From: an uncultured Ignavibacteriota bacterium
GTDB taxonomy: Bacteria > Bacteroidota > Ignavibacteria > Tepidaquicellales > Tepidaquicellaceae
Reading direction: 5' to 3'
Length of the DNA stretch: 25,034 nt
NCBI GenBank assembly: GCA_937983305.1
Contig: CALKAJ010000013.1
Span: forward strand, 1 to 25,034
Below, piece by piece: positions 15,345-23,800 of this stretch. Every line of letters starts with the position of its first letter. Position 1 is the stretch's first letter. The position numbers and the translations under genes are program-made. The notes below the pieces were generated by a model. That model made no database searches. It worked only from the letters and a program-made list of their open reading frames with translations, and was not told where the DNA came from.

Positions 15345-16337
15345 TTATGATATCTTTTTTACAAGGTCAACAACTCTGCAGCTGTATCCCCATTCATTAT
15401 CGTACCATCCGATAACTTTTACAAGGTTTCCTGATACCATTGTTGATAATGCATCGAATATGCAGGAATGGTCATTCCCAACTATATCCGATGATACGAT
15501 TGGGTCTTCACAATATTCAAGTATTCCCTTCAAGCCTGCTTCCGAAGCTTTCTTCATCGCCTCGTTAACCTGCTCTACGGTAGTATCTTTTTTCAGTACA
15601 CATACAAAATCTGTAAGTGAGCCGTCCGGAGTCGGTACTCTTAAAGAGAATCCGTCAAGCTTACCTTTTAAATGCGGTAATACTTTTCCTACTGCTCTTG
15701 CAGCACCGGTTGTTGTCGGGAGAATATTGACTGCACCTGCTCTTGCCCGCCTTAAATCCTTGTGAGGCTGGTCTAACATTACCTGGTCATTGGTATATGA
15801 ATGAACAGTTGTCATAAATCCTTTTTCAATTCCAAAAGCATCGTCAAGAACTTTTACCATTGGAGCCAGGCAATTTGTAGTACAGGATGCATTCGAAAGT
15901 ACTTTGAATTCAGGTTTTAAAACACTGTCATTTACTCCAAGAACTACAATAGCGTCAAGGTCATCTTTGGGAGGAGCAGTTAAAATAACTTTTTTAGCAC
16001 CTGCCTTAAGATGTAACTCAAGTTTTTCCTTGCTCGAAAAAACTCCTGTTGATTCAATCACAACATCAACGCCTAATTTATCCCAACCAAGAAGTGAAGG
16101 GTCTTTTTCTGAAGTAATTCTGATTTCCTTACCGCCAACCGATATACCTTTTTCGGTCACTTTTACTTCGGCGGGAAATTTACCGTGTATCGAATCATAT
16201 TTCAAAAGATGACACAATGTTTTAGAATCGGTCAGGTCGTTGATGGCAACTACATCAAAACCGCCCATATTGAACATTCTTTTAAAAACAAGTCTTCCGA
16301 TTCTTCCGAATCCGTTTATTCCAATTTTGATAGACAT
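15345..16337 (-). CDS. gap: Glyceraldehyde-3-phosphate dehydrogenase, NAD-dependent type
   Basis: This is the central glycolytic/gluconeogenic enzyme that oxidises glyceraldehyde 3-phosphate to 1,3-bisphosphoglycerate. The 330 residues include the Rossmann motif INGFGRIGR (7-15), D34 in AINDLTD (an acidic residue at this position favours NAD over NADP), the catalytic SNASCTTNCLAP with C152, H179 in TTVHSYTNDQ, and WYDNEWGYSCR at the C-terminus. The start at 16337 is supported by a strong Shine-Dalgarno sequence (16341-16346). It is divergent from efp across 191 bases and separated from iorA by a terminator. Confidence 0.97.
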   Translation of the reverse strand: MSIKIGINGFGRIGRLVFKRMFNMGGFDVVAINDLTDSKTLCHLLKYDSIHGKFPAEVKVTEKGISVGGKEIRITSEKDPSLLGWDKLGVDVVIESTGVFSSKEKLELHLKAGAKKVILTAPPKDDLDAIVVLGVNDSVLKPEFKVLSNASCTTNCLAPMVKVLDDAFGIEKGFMTTVHSYTNDQVMLDQPHKDLRRARAGAVNILPTTTGAARAVGKVLPHLKGKLDGFSLRVPTPDGSLTDFVCVLKKDTTVEQVNEAMKKASEAGLKGILEYCEDPIVSSDIVGNDHSCIFDALSTMVSGNLVKVIGWYDNEWGYSCRVVDLVKKIS

Positions 16338-16340
16338 TAG

Positions 16341-16346
16341 TCCTCC
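16341..16346 (-). promoter_or_regulatory. Shine-Dalgarno sequence of gap
   Basis: GGAGGA lies 3 bases before the gap ATG on the minus strand. It is noteworthy because most other starts in the window have no such site. Confidence 0.8.
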
Positions 16347-16365
16347 GTAATTTATTAGATTATTT

Positions 16366-16400
16366 ATGAATTTTGTTAATTTTTCAATGAATTTCGTTAA
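16366..16400. repeat. Paired 14-bp direct repeats upstream of gap, candidate operator
   Basis: ATGAATTTTGTTAA (16366-16379) and ATGAATTTCGTTAA (16387-16400) differ at one base. They begin 21 bases apart, which is two turns of DNA, so a bound protein would sit on one face. They lie 29-63 bases upstream of the gap start in the divergent gap-efp region. The AT-rich context lowers significance. Confidence 0.4.
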
Positions 16401-16457
16401 AATTTAAGCAATTTTTGCCCAAAAATCAATTATATTCAAGTAAAAACTTTTCTTTTA

Positions 16458-16489
16458 ATTGCTTTTATTTTCCATTATAACTATCTTTG
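16458..16489 (+). promoter_or_regulatory. Candidate housekeeping promoter of efp
   Basis: TATCTTTG at 16482-16489 matches the Bacteroidota -7 consensus TAnnTTTG. ATTG at 16458-16461 sits 20 bases upstream, close to the usual -33 TTTG position. Transcription would start near 16495, leaving a leader of about 35 bases. Confidence 0.45.
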
Positions 16490-16528
16490 TAAAATACATA
16501 AATTTAAACTCAAAGAAACTGTAATAAT

Positions 16529-17089
16529 ATGGCAACAACTTCAGATTTAAAGGTAGGCGTAGTTATTAGATATAATGGCGAACTACATAGCGTAATGCAG
16601 GTTGAACACAGAACCCCCGGCAATTTAAGGGCGTTCTATCAGGTCAAAATGAGAAATTTAAAGAACGGCAAGACTATCGAAAACAGATTCCGTTCCGGAG
16701 AAGAAATCCAGCTCGAAAGATTAGAAATGAAGAAATACCAGTATCTTTATAAAGATTCAGACTTCAATTTCATGGATATGGAAACGTACGACCAAATTCA
16801 ACTAAATGATGAAATAGTGGGAGAACAGGGCAAATTCCTTAAAGAAGGTCAGGAAGTTCAGGTATTTTTTAATAATCAGAATCCGATTATGATGGAAATG
16901 CCTCCGAATGTCGAGCTAAAGGTTATCTCTGCACCTCCTGCAATTAAGGGAAATACAGCGAGTAATATAACAAAAGTAGCGGAAGTGGAAACAGGTGCTT
17001 CCGTTAATGTTCCGATTTTTATTGACGAAAATGATGTTATAAGAGTTGATACAAGAACCGGAGAATACCTGGAAAGAGTAAAAAAATAG
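16529..17089 (+). CDS. efp: Translation elongation factor P
   Basis: EF-P enters the ribosomal E site and relieves stalling at proline stretches. The 186 residues cover all three beta-barrel domains: the KOW-like domain (1-65), the middle domain with QYLYKDSDFNFMD, and the OB domain with the C-terminal signature IDENDVIRVDTRTGEYLERV. The loop reaching the peptidyl-transferase centre reads HRTPGNLRAF. Its tip residue is N32, where E. coli has beta-lysylated K34 and Pseudomonas rhamnosylated R32. This loop resembles that of Chlorobi EF-P (from memory). It is the first gene of the plus-strand cluster; accB follows after 40 bases, and efp-accB-accC is a common bacterial order. Confidence 0.97.
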   Translation: MATTSDLKVGVVIRYNGELHSVMQVEHRTPGNLRAFYQVKMRNLKNGKTIENRFRSGEEIQLERLEMKKYQYLYKDSDFNFMDMETYDQIQLNDEIVGEQGKFLKEGQEVQVFFNNQNPIMMEMPPNVELKVISAPPAIKGNTASNITKVAEVETGASVNVPIFIDENDVIRVDTRTGEYLERVKK

Positions 17090-17129
17090 TTCTTAAATAA
17101 ACAGAATTTTAAATAAAATAAAAATAAAA

Positions 17130-17609
17130 ATGGACTTAAATTATCTCAAAAAAATTATTAAGATGCTCGATGAAAGCAACCTTGCTGAAATCGAAATTGA
17201 AGAAGAGGGCACAAAATTAAAGCTTTCAAAGCCAAGACCAAAAATTGCTTCTCCTGTGTATCCAATGCAATATTCAGGTCAGCCTTTACATGAAAATTTA
17301 CCAAAACCGGCAGCGCCAGCCGAGGAGAAAAAAGAGAGTAAGCCTCAGGTAGAAGCTATTCCTGCAAATGTCGTGGAAATTAAATCACCAATGGTTGGTA
17401 CATTTTATTCTGCCCCATCCCCGGACGCAGATTCCTATGTAAATATTGGAAGTACAATAAAAGAAGGTTCAACAATTTGCATAATAGAAGCGATGAAGCT
17501 TATGAACGAAATTGAATCAGAAGTTTCCGGAAAAGTTGTGAAAATATTGGCAGAAAACGGTCAGGCAGTTGAGTACGATCAACCCTTATTCTTAATAGAA
17601 AAATTATAA
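17130..17609 (+). CDS. accB: Biotin carboxyl carrier protein of acetyl-CoA carboxylase
   Basis: AccB carries biotin between the carboxylase and transferase of acetyl-CoA carboxylase, the first step of fatty-acid synthesis. The 159 residues show the N-terminal helix (LNYLKKIIKMLDESNLAEIE), a proline/alanine/lysine-rich linker (about 48-82) and the biotinyl domain, with the biotinylated lysine K123 in IEAMKLMNE. Hydrophobic residues of the flattened barrel (VKSPMVGTFY-like, here IKSPMVGTFY) are present. It lies between efp and accC. A terminator-like hairpin separates it from accC. Confidence 0.97.
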   Translation: MDLNYLKKIIKMLDESNLAEIEIEEEGTKLKLSKPRPKIASPVYPMQYSGQPLHENLPKPAAPAEEKKESKPQVEAIPANVVEIKSPMVGTFYSAPSPDADSYVNIGSTIKEGSTICIIEAMKLMNEIESEVSGKVVKILAENGQAVEYDQPLFLIEKL

Positions 17610-17625
17610 TTAAAAATTATTAAAT

Positions 17626-17658
17626 CCGCCTGTAACTTATTTAAATAAAGGCGGTTTT
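17626..17658 (+). terminator. Hairpin between accB and accC, possible attenuator
   Basis: CCGCCT (17626-17631) pairs with AGGCGG (17649-17654), and TTTT follows. The enclosed TTATTTAAATAA can pair on itself. Transcription must pass it to reach accC, so partial termination is a plausible way to make more AccB than AccC. Confidence 0.55.
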
Positions 17659-17666
17659 ATTATTTA

Positions 17667-17673
17667 AAGGAGA
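17667..17673 (+). promoter_or_regulatory. Shine-Dalgarno sequence of accC
   Basis: AAGGAGA lies 11 bases before the accC ATG, at the long end of normal spacing. Confidence 0.55.
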
Positions 17674-17684
17674 CAAGTTGTTTT

Positions 17685-19028
17685 ATGATAGAAAAAATAC
17701 TAATCGCAAATCGCGGTGAAATTGCCCTAAGAATAATCCGTACCTGTAAAGAGCTTGGTATAAAAACCGTAGCTGTATATTCCACAGTTGATAAAAACAG
17801 TCTTCACGTCAGGTTTGCCGATGAAGCTGTTTGCATAGGACCCGGAGACAGTACAAACAGCTATTTGAATATACCAAGAATTATAGCAGCAGCAGAGATA
17901 ACAAACGCTGATGCCATACATCCCGGTTACGGTTTTTTATCCGAGAATGCCGAATTTGCAGAAATCTGCAAAGATTCAAACATTATTTTTATCGGTCCAC
18001 AGCCTGAACAAATCAGACAAATGGGAGATAAAATAATTGCCAGAGCAAATGCTAAAAATGTTGGAGTACCAATAGTTCCCGGCTGCGAAAGCCCTATTAC
18101 ATCGTTTGAAGAAGCCGATAAATTTGCTGATGAAATCGGTTACCCCATTATGTTAAAGGCAGCTGCAGGCGGAGGCGGGAAGGGTATGAGAGCAGTTAGA
18201 GAAAAAAGTCACCTTGAGCTGGCTCTTCAGATAGCTAAAAATGAAGCAATGAGTGCATTTGGAAACGATGATATGTATATTGAAAAATTAATTGAAAGTC
18301 CAAGACACGTTGAAATTCAAATCCTCGCCGACACAAAAGGTAATTTTATGCATATTGGAGAAAGAGACTGCACAATTCAAAGAAGACATCAAAAACTTCT
18401 TGAAGAGACACCATCTCCTTTTATTGACGATGCAACAAGATTAAGAATGGAAGAAGCATCTGTTAATTTGGTTAAAGCACTCAATTATACAGGTGCCGGT
18501 ACTATTGAATTTCTTGTTGATAAAGATATGAATTTTTATTTTATGGAAATGAATACAAGGCTTCAGGTTGAACATCCAATTACTGAGGCTGTTTATGATA
18601 TTGATTTTATAAAAGAGCAAATAAGGATTGCAAACGGATTAGAAATCAGCAAAAAGGATATCAGGTTAAACGGACATTCCATTGAATGTAGAATAAATGC
18701 CGAGAATCCGGATAAAAACTTTATGCCAAGTCCGGGATTGATTACTGCTTTCCACTCTCCCGGAGGCTATGGAATAAGAGTTGATACTCATTGCTATGCT
18801 GGATATAATATTCCCTCAAACTACGACCCTATGATTGCAAAACTTATTGTTCACGCCGATACAAGAGAGGAAGCCATTAAAAGAATGTTAAGAGCTTTAG
18901 ACGAATTTGTAATAGAAGGTGTTAAAACCACTATTCCTCTTTTTCAGAAAATCCTGACAGATAAAAAATTCATAGAACACGATTATGATACAAATTATAT
19001 GGAAAAAAGAGAAGAAATTGAAGTTTAG
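17685..19028 (+). CDS. accC: Acetyl-CoA carboxylase, biotin carboxylase subunit
   Basis: AccC uses ATP and bicarbonate to carboxylate biotin on AccB. The 447 residues match the family length. The N-terminal domain starts KILIANRGEIALRIIRT (4-20). The ATP-grasp glycine loop is AGGGGKGMR (161-169), and the active-site block is FMEMNTRLQVEHPITE with E288, N290, R292 and E296, the same numbers as in E. coli AccC. The C-terminal domain includes GHSIECRINAE. It is followed after 11 bases by a small membrane-protein gene. The carboxyltransferase genes accA and accD are not in the window. Confidence 0.97.
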   Translation: MIEKILIANRGEIALRIIRTCKELGIKTVAVYSTVDKNSLHVRFADEAVCIGPGDSTNSYLNIPRIIAAAEITNADAIHPGYGFLSENAEFAEICKDSNIIFIGPQPEQIRQMGDKIIARANAKNVGVPIVPGCESPITSFEEADKFADEIGYPIMLKAAAGGGGKGMRAVREKSHLELALQIAKNEAMSAFGNDDMYIEKLIESPRHVEIQILADTKGNFMHIGERDCTIQRRHQKLLEETPSPFIDDATRLRMEEASVNLVKALNYTGAGTIEFLVDKDMNFYFMEMNTRLQVEHPITEAVYDIDFIKEQIRIANGLEISKKDIRLNGHSIECRINAENPDKNFMPSPGLITAFHSPGGYGIRVDTHCYAGYNIPSNYDPMIAKLIVHADTREEAIKRMLRALDEFVIEGVKTTIPLFQKILTDKKFIEHDYDTNYMEKREEIEV

Positions 19029-19039
19029 TTACATCTAAA

Positions 19040-19570
19040 ATGAATATTATGAAAATTATTAATATTACTTTTGTATTCTTATTTGTTTTTTTGTTTTACG
19101 GCTTTATCCATGCCGATACAATAAAATCTACTAATACTAATCCCAAAATTGACACATCCGGTAGTAACAAAGGGATGTTGCAAATTGATACGGGCTCAAC
19201 AATCAGTAAACCGGACAGTAATCTGCAGACCAATATACAAATTCCGGATACTGCCAATATTGAAATAATTAAGGAAAAAACACTTACAAATACCAAGCTC
19301 TTTTTCTATATACTGCTAAGTGTAGGAGGATTAGGTTTGTTTTTCTACATTTTCGTTATGACTCTATTCAGAACTTTTCATAAAACCCGTTCCACAAGGC
19401 AGTCAACTCTTTTAAGCTGGAATTTGTTCTTTATAGTATCGGTTATCTGGTTGTTTATAATATGGGGTCTGGTAGCAGACTTCATTTCTTCGTCAGCATT
19501 TATGGTAACGATGATTTTTTTGTTTATAATCAGCCTGATTACAACTTTAATTGCAATTAAAAGTAAATAA
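19040..19570 (+). CDS. Unknown small membrane protein with signal peptide and three helices
   Basis: I do not recognise this 176-residue protein. It has a hydrophobic N-terminus (7-24, ending FIHA) that looks like a cleavable signal peptide, then a polar linker rich in serine, threonine, aspartate and asparagine (26-84), which looks disordered. Three predicted membrane helices lie near 87-110, 127-149 and 153-173, with a basic loop (RTFHKTRSTR, 111-120) between the first two. A second ATG at codon 4 is equally possible. It sits 11 bases after accC and 4 bases before the reductase gene, so it is almost certainly co-transcribed with fatty-acid genes. No function is assigned. Confidence 0.75.
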   Translation: MNIMKIINITFVFLFVFLFYGFIHADTIKSTNTNPKIDTSGSNKGMLQIDTGSTISKPDSNLQTNIQIPDTANIEIIKEKTLTNTKLFFYILLSVGGLGLFFYIFVMTLFRTFHKTRSTRQSTLLSWNLFFIVSVIWLFIIWGLVADFISSSAFMVTMIFLFIISLITTLIAIKSK

Positions 19571-19574
19571 ATAT

Positions 19575-20372
19575 ATGAAAAAAACTCACTATGCATTAAT
19601 ACTCGGAGCTTCAAGCGGATTTGGCAAAGCAATTTCGCTCGCTCTTGCAGGCGATGGCGTTAATATCCTTGGAGTTCACCTTGACAGAGCTTCTACAATG
19701 CCGGCTGTTGAAGAGCATATAAAAAACCTGAAGTCTTTAGGTGTTGATGTCCATTTTTTTAACTCAAATGCAGCAGACCCGCATAAAAGAGCTGATATTT
19801 TAGATGAGATTCAGAACAAAATTTTTCCGGGAAAAGAAAATCCCGTGATTAAAGTTCTTGTCCATTCTCTTGCTTTTGGAACACTTAGAAATTTCATTGA
19901 AGAAGAACCTGCGAATGCACTGAATCAGAAACAAATGGAAATGACTATAGACGTTATGGCAAATTCTCTTGTCTATTGGACTCAGGATGTTGTACATAGA
20001 GATCTGATGAAAGCAGGTGGAAAAATATATGCAATGACTTCATCAGGAAGTAAAAAAGTTATTCCTTTTTACGGAGCTGTTTCGGCTGCGAAAGCATGTC
20101 TCGAATCTCATATCAGGCAACTCGCTTATGAACTTGGAAATAAAGGTATTGCCGCAAATACAATACTGGCAGGTGTTACAGATACTCCGGCATTAAATAA
20201 AATTCCGGGTGCAATGGATTTAAAGACTGCGGCTCTTAGAAAGAACCCGCAAGGAAGATTAACCACTACCGAAGATATTGCAAATTTCATATTAGATAAT
20301 TACAAAAGAGATTCTCACTGGATGACCGGATGTATAATACATCTGGACGGCGGTGAAAGTATTACCGAATAA
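19575..20372 (+). CDS. FabI-like short-chain dehydrogenase/reductase
   Basis: This NAD(P)-dependent reductase is most similar to enoyl-ACP reductases of the SDR superfamily. The 265 residues show the cofactor motif GASSGFGKA (11-19) and LVHSLAFG (95-102), like the FabI LVHSIAF. The catalytic pair has the FabI-type Y-x6-K spacing: Y166 and K173 in IPFYGAVSAAK. The second FabI tyrosine (Y146 in E. coli) is replaced by serine at residue 156. The C-terminus WMTGCIIHLDGGES is typical of SDR proteins. The ATG at 19575 is chosen because the longer frame overlaps the previous gene. The position after accB-accC favours a fatty-acid role. A FabL-like enoyl reductase or another ACP-linked reductase is possible. 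Confidence 0.85.
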   Translation: MKKTHYALILGASSGFGKAISLALAGDGVNILGVHLDRASTMPAVEEHIKNLKSLGVDVHFFNSNAADPHKRADILDEIQNKIFPGKENPVIKVLVHSLAFGTLRNFIEEEPANALNQKQMEMTIDVMANSLVYWTQDVVHRDLMKAGGKIYAMTSSGSKKVIPFYGAVSAAKACLESHIRQLAYELGNKGIAANTILAGVTDTPALNKIPGAMDLKTAALRKNPQGRLTTTEDIANFILDNYKRDSHWMTGCIIHLDGGESITE

Positions 20373-20393
20373 CCGAATTAAATATTCCATAAT

Positions 20394-23300
20394 ATGGTTC
20401 AAGAAAACACCATAAATCCGTTTGACCTTCCCGGCGAACAAATAGTAATAACAGATTCCGATAAGGCTTCTTTGGAATTAAAAACTCAGGAATTTATGCC
20501 GACTATTTTAATTGGCATAGGAGGTACCGGGAAAGAAGTATTACTAAGAATCAGAAGACAGTTTACGGAAAAATACGGCTCTATCAGCAGTTTTCCGATT
20601 GCCGCCTATTTATACATTGATACTGACGCCGCACCTTCCGAAGAAAGCGGATTAGCAAGGGAAAGAGACTTCCTGATAAATGAGATTGATTTCCAGCCAA
20701 ACGAAAAAGTTTTTAATCCCGTGAACCCGGCTGATTATATTCAATCAATTCAAAATGTCCCGCATATAAAGAGCTGGTTAAATACATCCGGTGAAATCGG
20801 AAAACTTGGAACTATGAATACCGGAGCGGGCCAAATCAGACCTGCTGCAAGACTTGCTCTATTTCACAATTACGATGAAATTGTTTCTAAACTTTCATCT
20901 GCAAAAGCAAGAATAACAGATTCCCGTTCAATAAATATAGTTAAAGATAAATATAAAATTAAAAATGTTACAACCGAGAAGATAAACATATACGTAATTA
21001 CATCCGTAAGCGGAGGCACCGGCTCAGGTATGTTCATTGATATGGGTTTTATACTAAGAAATTTATTCAAAAATCAGGCGATTACAACTTCTTATCTTCT
21101 TCTGCCTAAAATATTTCAGGGATATGGAAAAGAACGGGTATATGCAAACGGATATGCAGCAGTGAAAGAACTTGAACATTTCAATTTTAAGAACAAGTTT
21201 TCTGTAAGCTGGAAAAATAACGAAGAAAAAATGTTTCTACCGGGTGTTTATGATGATGTTTACTTAATAGACGGCGAAAATTACAAAAACCTGTCTCTTT
21301 CAGATTTAAGCAGCAAAGATATATTCAAGATGGTAGCCGATACAATTTTTCAGGATTTTTCTAATTCAGACTTTGCGAATTACAAACGCGGTGTAAGAGT
21401 AAATTTAACACAGTACAAGCAGCGTTTTTTCCCTGAAGATACCAATGCGTCCGATAACCTTTATTCAAGGAGATATTCAACATTAGGGCAGGCGACTTTA
21501 TCACTCCCAACAGACAGGATAATTTTATCATGTACCTATAAATTGTGTAAGGATATTATGGATTACTACTTATCCTTCGCAGAGGGGTCGCAAACCGAAA
21601 TTGACGATTATCTGATTTCCGAATTTTTACCCGAAATAGGACTTCTTGAAACAAGAAACAGACATCTGCTTCTTGATTCATTATACTCTATCGGCGGTAA
21701 ATCTTCTATTCAGGTAAATATTAAACAATTTTTAAATAATCTGAAAAACGACTTAATAAGCGGTAAACGCGGAGACAGCTGGACTTCATATATTATTTCG
21801 GAAAAACAGAAATTTGACACTAATTTCAAGGATGACAATGATGTGAATAGAATGGGGACTTATATTTCTCAAATGTATTCAAATCATAAAAATATTGTTG
21901 ATACTATAATCGGGAAAAGAGAAGCAGGTCATACAGGTTTACTTGAAAGTAAAATCAATAAGCTTATTAATGATTCTACAAGAGGTGTTTTTTATTCAAA
22001 AAGTTTACTTAGAAGACTTCAATTTATTCTGACCAATGAAAATTTCGACTATATTCCTGCACTTGAGAAAGGAATTAAAGAACTTCAGTCGTTAGCCGCC
22101 GGATACGAAGGAAATGTCAAAAGCAAACTTCAGGATTTAAAAGAAGATGAATCCCGCTCTAAGTTTAATATACTTAAAAAAGCTTCAATGCAGGGAACTC
22201 TCGAAAAACTTTTTGTAACCCTTGAAGAATATTATAACATACTGATAAAAATCAAATCAAGAATTTATGCGGTAGATATCTGCAAAAGAATTCTGAATTT
22301 AATCGAAAAGGCAGAGAAAAATGACGTTGGAAAACTTAAGTTCACCGGATTAATTTCTGATATAAACAAGCTAACCGGAAATCTCGGAAACTTAAGCGAT
22401 TATTTTGAAAAGAAATATGATTATTTCTCGGCAAAGACAGAAAATAGTTTTAATATATTTATATATGAGCCGGATGACATAGAAAATGATTATTACCCTA
22501 AATATATCGGAACCGGACCTTCGGCAAACGATAAGATAAAATCATTATCCTATGATTTATTAAAAGTTCTTGGTGCTTCAAACATTACCGATATTGTTAA
22601 TATTTTAAGAAACAGTGATGCATCAGCAGTTGAACAAAGTATGGTTACATTCTGCAAGAAAGTTTTCGAAGGGATAAGAGACGATTATGATATTCTTGAT
22701 ATATTATTTGAGAAAGAAACTTTAAAAAGTGAATCAAAGATCAGAGGCGGAATAGAGCAGGCATTCCCATGGCTGAGAATAAATGAAATTCCGGGCAGAT
22801 TTAAACTTGACGACTCAGCAAAGAAATTTTATATCGGTGTCAAGACTTCTTCAATAAATTTTGATAAGTTTAGAAATTTAATTTATTCTATTACCGGTTC
22901 AAATGTTGAGTTTAAAGATTCTGCAGACGGTACTTCAATAGTATTTTATTCTGAATGGGCAGGATTCCCTCTCTTCTATTCATATACGATTTCTGAAGAG
23001 ATGAAACCTTACTATACAAATCTTTCAAGAAATTCTAATATTGATTTACATATTGATAAAAGCAATTTTGTTTTCAGAGATATTATTCCAATGACCGGCG
23101 AAGAGAAAAAAAGGTATGAAGAATCAAACAGGGCTTTCCTGCTTGGAGTTATATTCGGGATTTTTGAAACTGCCGAAGAAACAGATGCTGTTTCAGGCGA
23201 CAAAAGAATTATTTATAAATATACAAAGCAGGAAGGTATAACCGTTAGAAGAACCGAACAACTTGGAATTGAGTCAAGATTAATAAACCGCTTATTCGAA

Positions 23301-23795
23301 GAACAAGGGAAAGATTCTTTGAGATACGATATTTTAAAGAAAGCAGAACTGCTTTATGAAGAATTTATCAGTAAAAGGTACTATGCGCAACTAATCGCGA
23401 TATTTGAATATTATTTTGATGTAGTTTATAAGCCGGAAGAAGTTGAATCGAGCGGCGGAGCAAAAAGGATTATCGAGTCATACCGGTATAGACTAATGAA
23501 AGAAATGACAGATAACGTTATTAATAAAATTCTTCCGGAAGAAAGCGAAACCATCAGAGAAGAAATAAAGAAACTCAAAAAATCCCCTGATTTATTTTCA
23601 TATCAAGGCGGCGATGGAAATAAAAGAATTTTAAAAGTTCAGGATATTTTGAATACACCGGTGGTGAATGCAAAAATCGCCGAAGATAAAAGTATTTCCA
23701 TTGACCAACTCCGGGAATTGAAAAAAGCTTTGGAAGAAGGACTTATTACAAAAGAGGAATTTGAAAACTCAAAAAAGAAATTCTTAAATAAATAA
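20394..23795 (+). CDS. Large tubulin/FtsZ-superfamily protein (Tubulin_2 type) with SHOCT tail
   Basis: This 1133-residue protein carries the hallmarks of the bacterial tubulin-like family (Pfam Tubulin_2). Near the start is PTILIGIGGTGKEVLLRIRR (36-55), a nucleotide-binding glycine loop. Then come NTGAGQIRPAARLALF (142-157) and the tubulin signature GGTGSG (207-212) inside VITSVSGGTGSGMFIDMGF. Residues beyond about 400 are mostly helical and charged, with no domain that I recognise. The last 33 residues (ISIDQLRELKKALEEGLITKEEFE...) form a SHOCT-type short C-terminal helix pair, often an oligomerisation or docking module. No signal peptide or membrane helix is seen. It starts 21 bases after the reductase gene and ends 5 bases before fmdB. 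The function is unknown; published comparative genomics links relatives to membrane remodelling. Confidence 0.85.
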   Translation: MVQENTINPFDLPGEQIVITDSDKASLELKTQEFMPTILIGIGGTGKEVLLRIRRQFTEKYGSISSFPIAAYLYIDTDAAPSEESGLARERDFLINEIDFQPNEKVFNPVNPADYIQSIQNVPHIKSWLNTSGEIGKLGTMNTGAGQIRPAARLALFHNYDEIVSKLSSAKARITDSRSINIVKDKYKIKNVTTEKINIYVITSVSGGTGSGMFIDMGFILRNLFKNQAITTSYLLLPKIFQGYGKERVYANGYAAVKELEHFNFKNKFSVSWKNNEEKMFLPGVYDDVYLIDGENYKNLSLSDLSSKDIFKMVADTIFQDFSNSDFANYKRGVRVNLTQYKQRFFPEDTNASDNLYSRRYSTLGQATLSLPTDRIILSCTYKLCKDIMDYYLSFAEGSQTEIDDYLISEFLPEIGLLETRNRHLLLDSLYSIGGKSSIQVNIKQFLNNLKNDLISGKRGDSWTSYIISEKQKFDTNFKDDNDVNRMGTYISQMYSNHKNIVDTIIGKREAGHTGLLESKINKLINDSTRGVFYSKSLLRRLQFILTNENFDYIPALEKGIKELQSLAAGYEGNVKSKLQDLKEDESRSKFNILKKASMQGTLEKLFVTLEEYYNILIKIKSRIYAVDICKRILNLIEKAEKNDVGKLKFTGLISDINKLTGNLGNLSDYFEKKYDYFSAKTENSFNIFIYEPDDIENDYYPKYIGTGPSANDKIKSLSYDLLKVLGASNITDIVNILRNSDASAVEQSMVTFCKKVFEGIRDDYDILDILFEKETLKSESKIRGGIEQAFPWLRINEIPGRFKLDDSAKKFYIGVKTSSINFDKFRNLIYSITGSNVEFKDSADGTSIVFYSEWAGFPLFYSYTISEEMKPYYTNLSRNSNIDLHIDKSNFVFRDIIPMTGEEKKRYEESNRAFLLGVIFGIFETAEETDAVSGDKRIIYKYTKQEGITVRRTEQLGIESRLINRLFEEQGKDSLRYDILKKAELLYEEFISKRYYAQLIAIFEYYFDVVYKPEEVESSGGAKRIIESYRYRLMKEMTDNVINKILPEESETIREEIKKLKKSPDLFSYQGGDGNKRILKVQDILNTPVVNAKIAEDKSISIDQLRELKKALEEGLITKEEFENSKKKFLNK

Positions 23796-23800
23796 CAATT

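Noticed and set aside
19551..19574. 8-codon upstream extension of the FabI-like reductase
   Set aside because: It overlaps the previous gene; the ATG at 19575 lies 4 bases after its stop and fits the SDR N-terminus.
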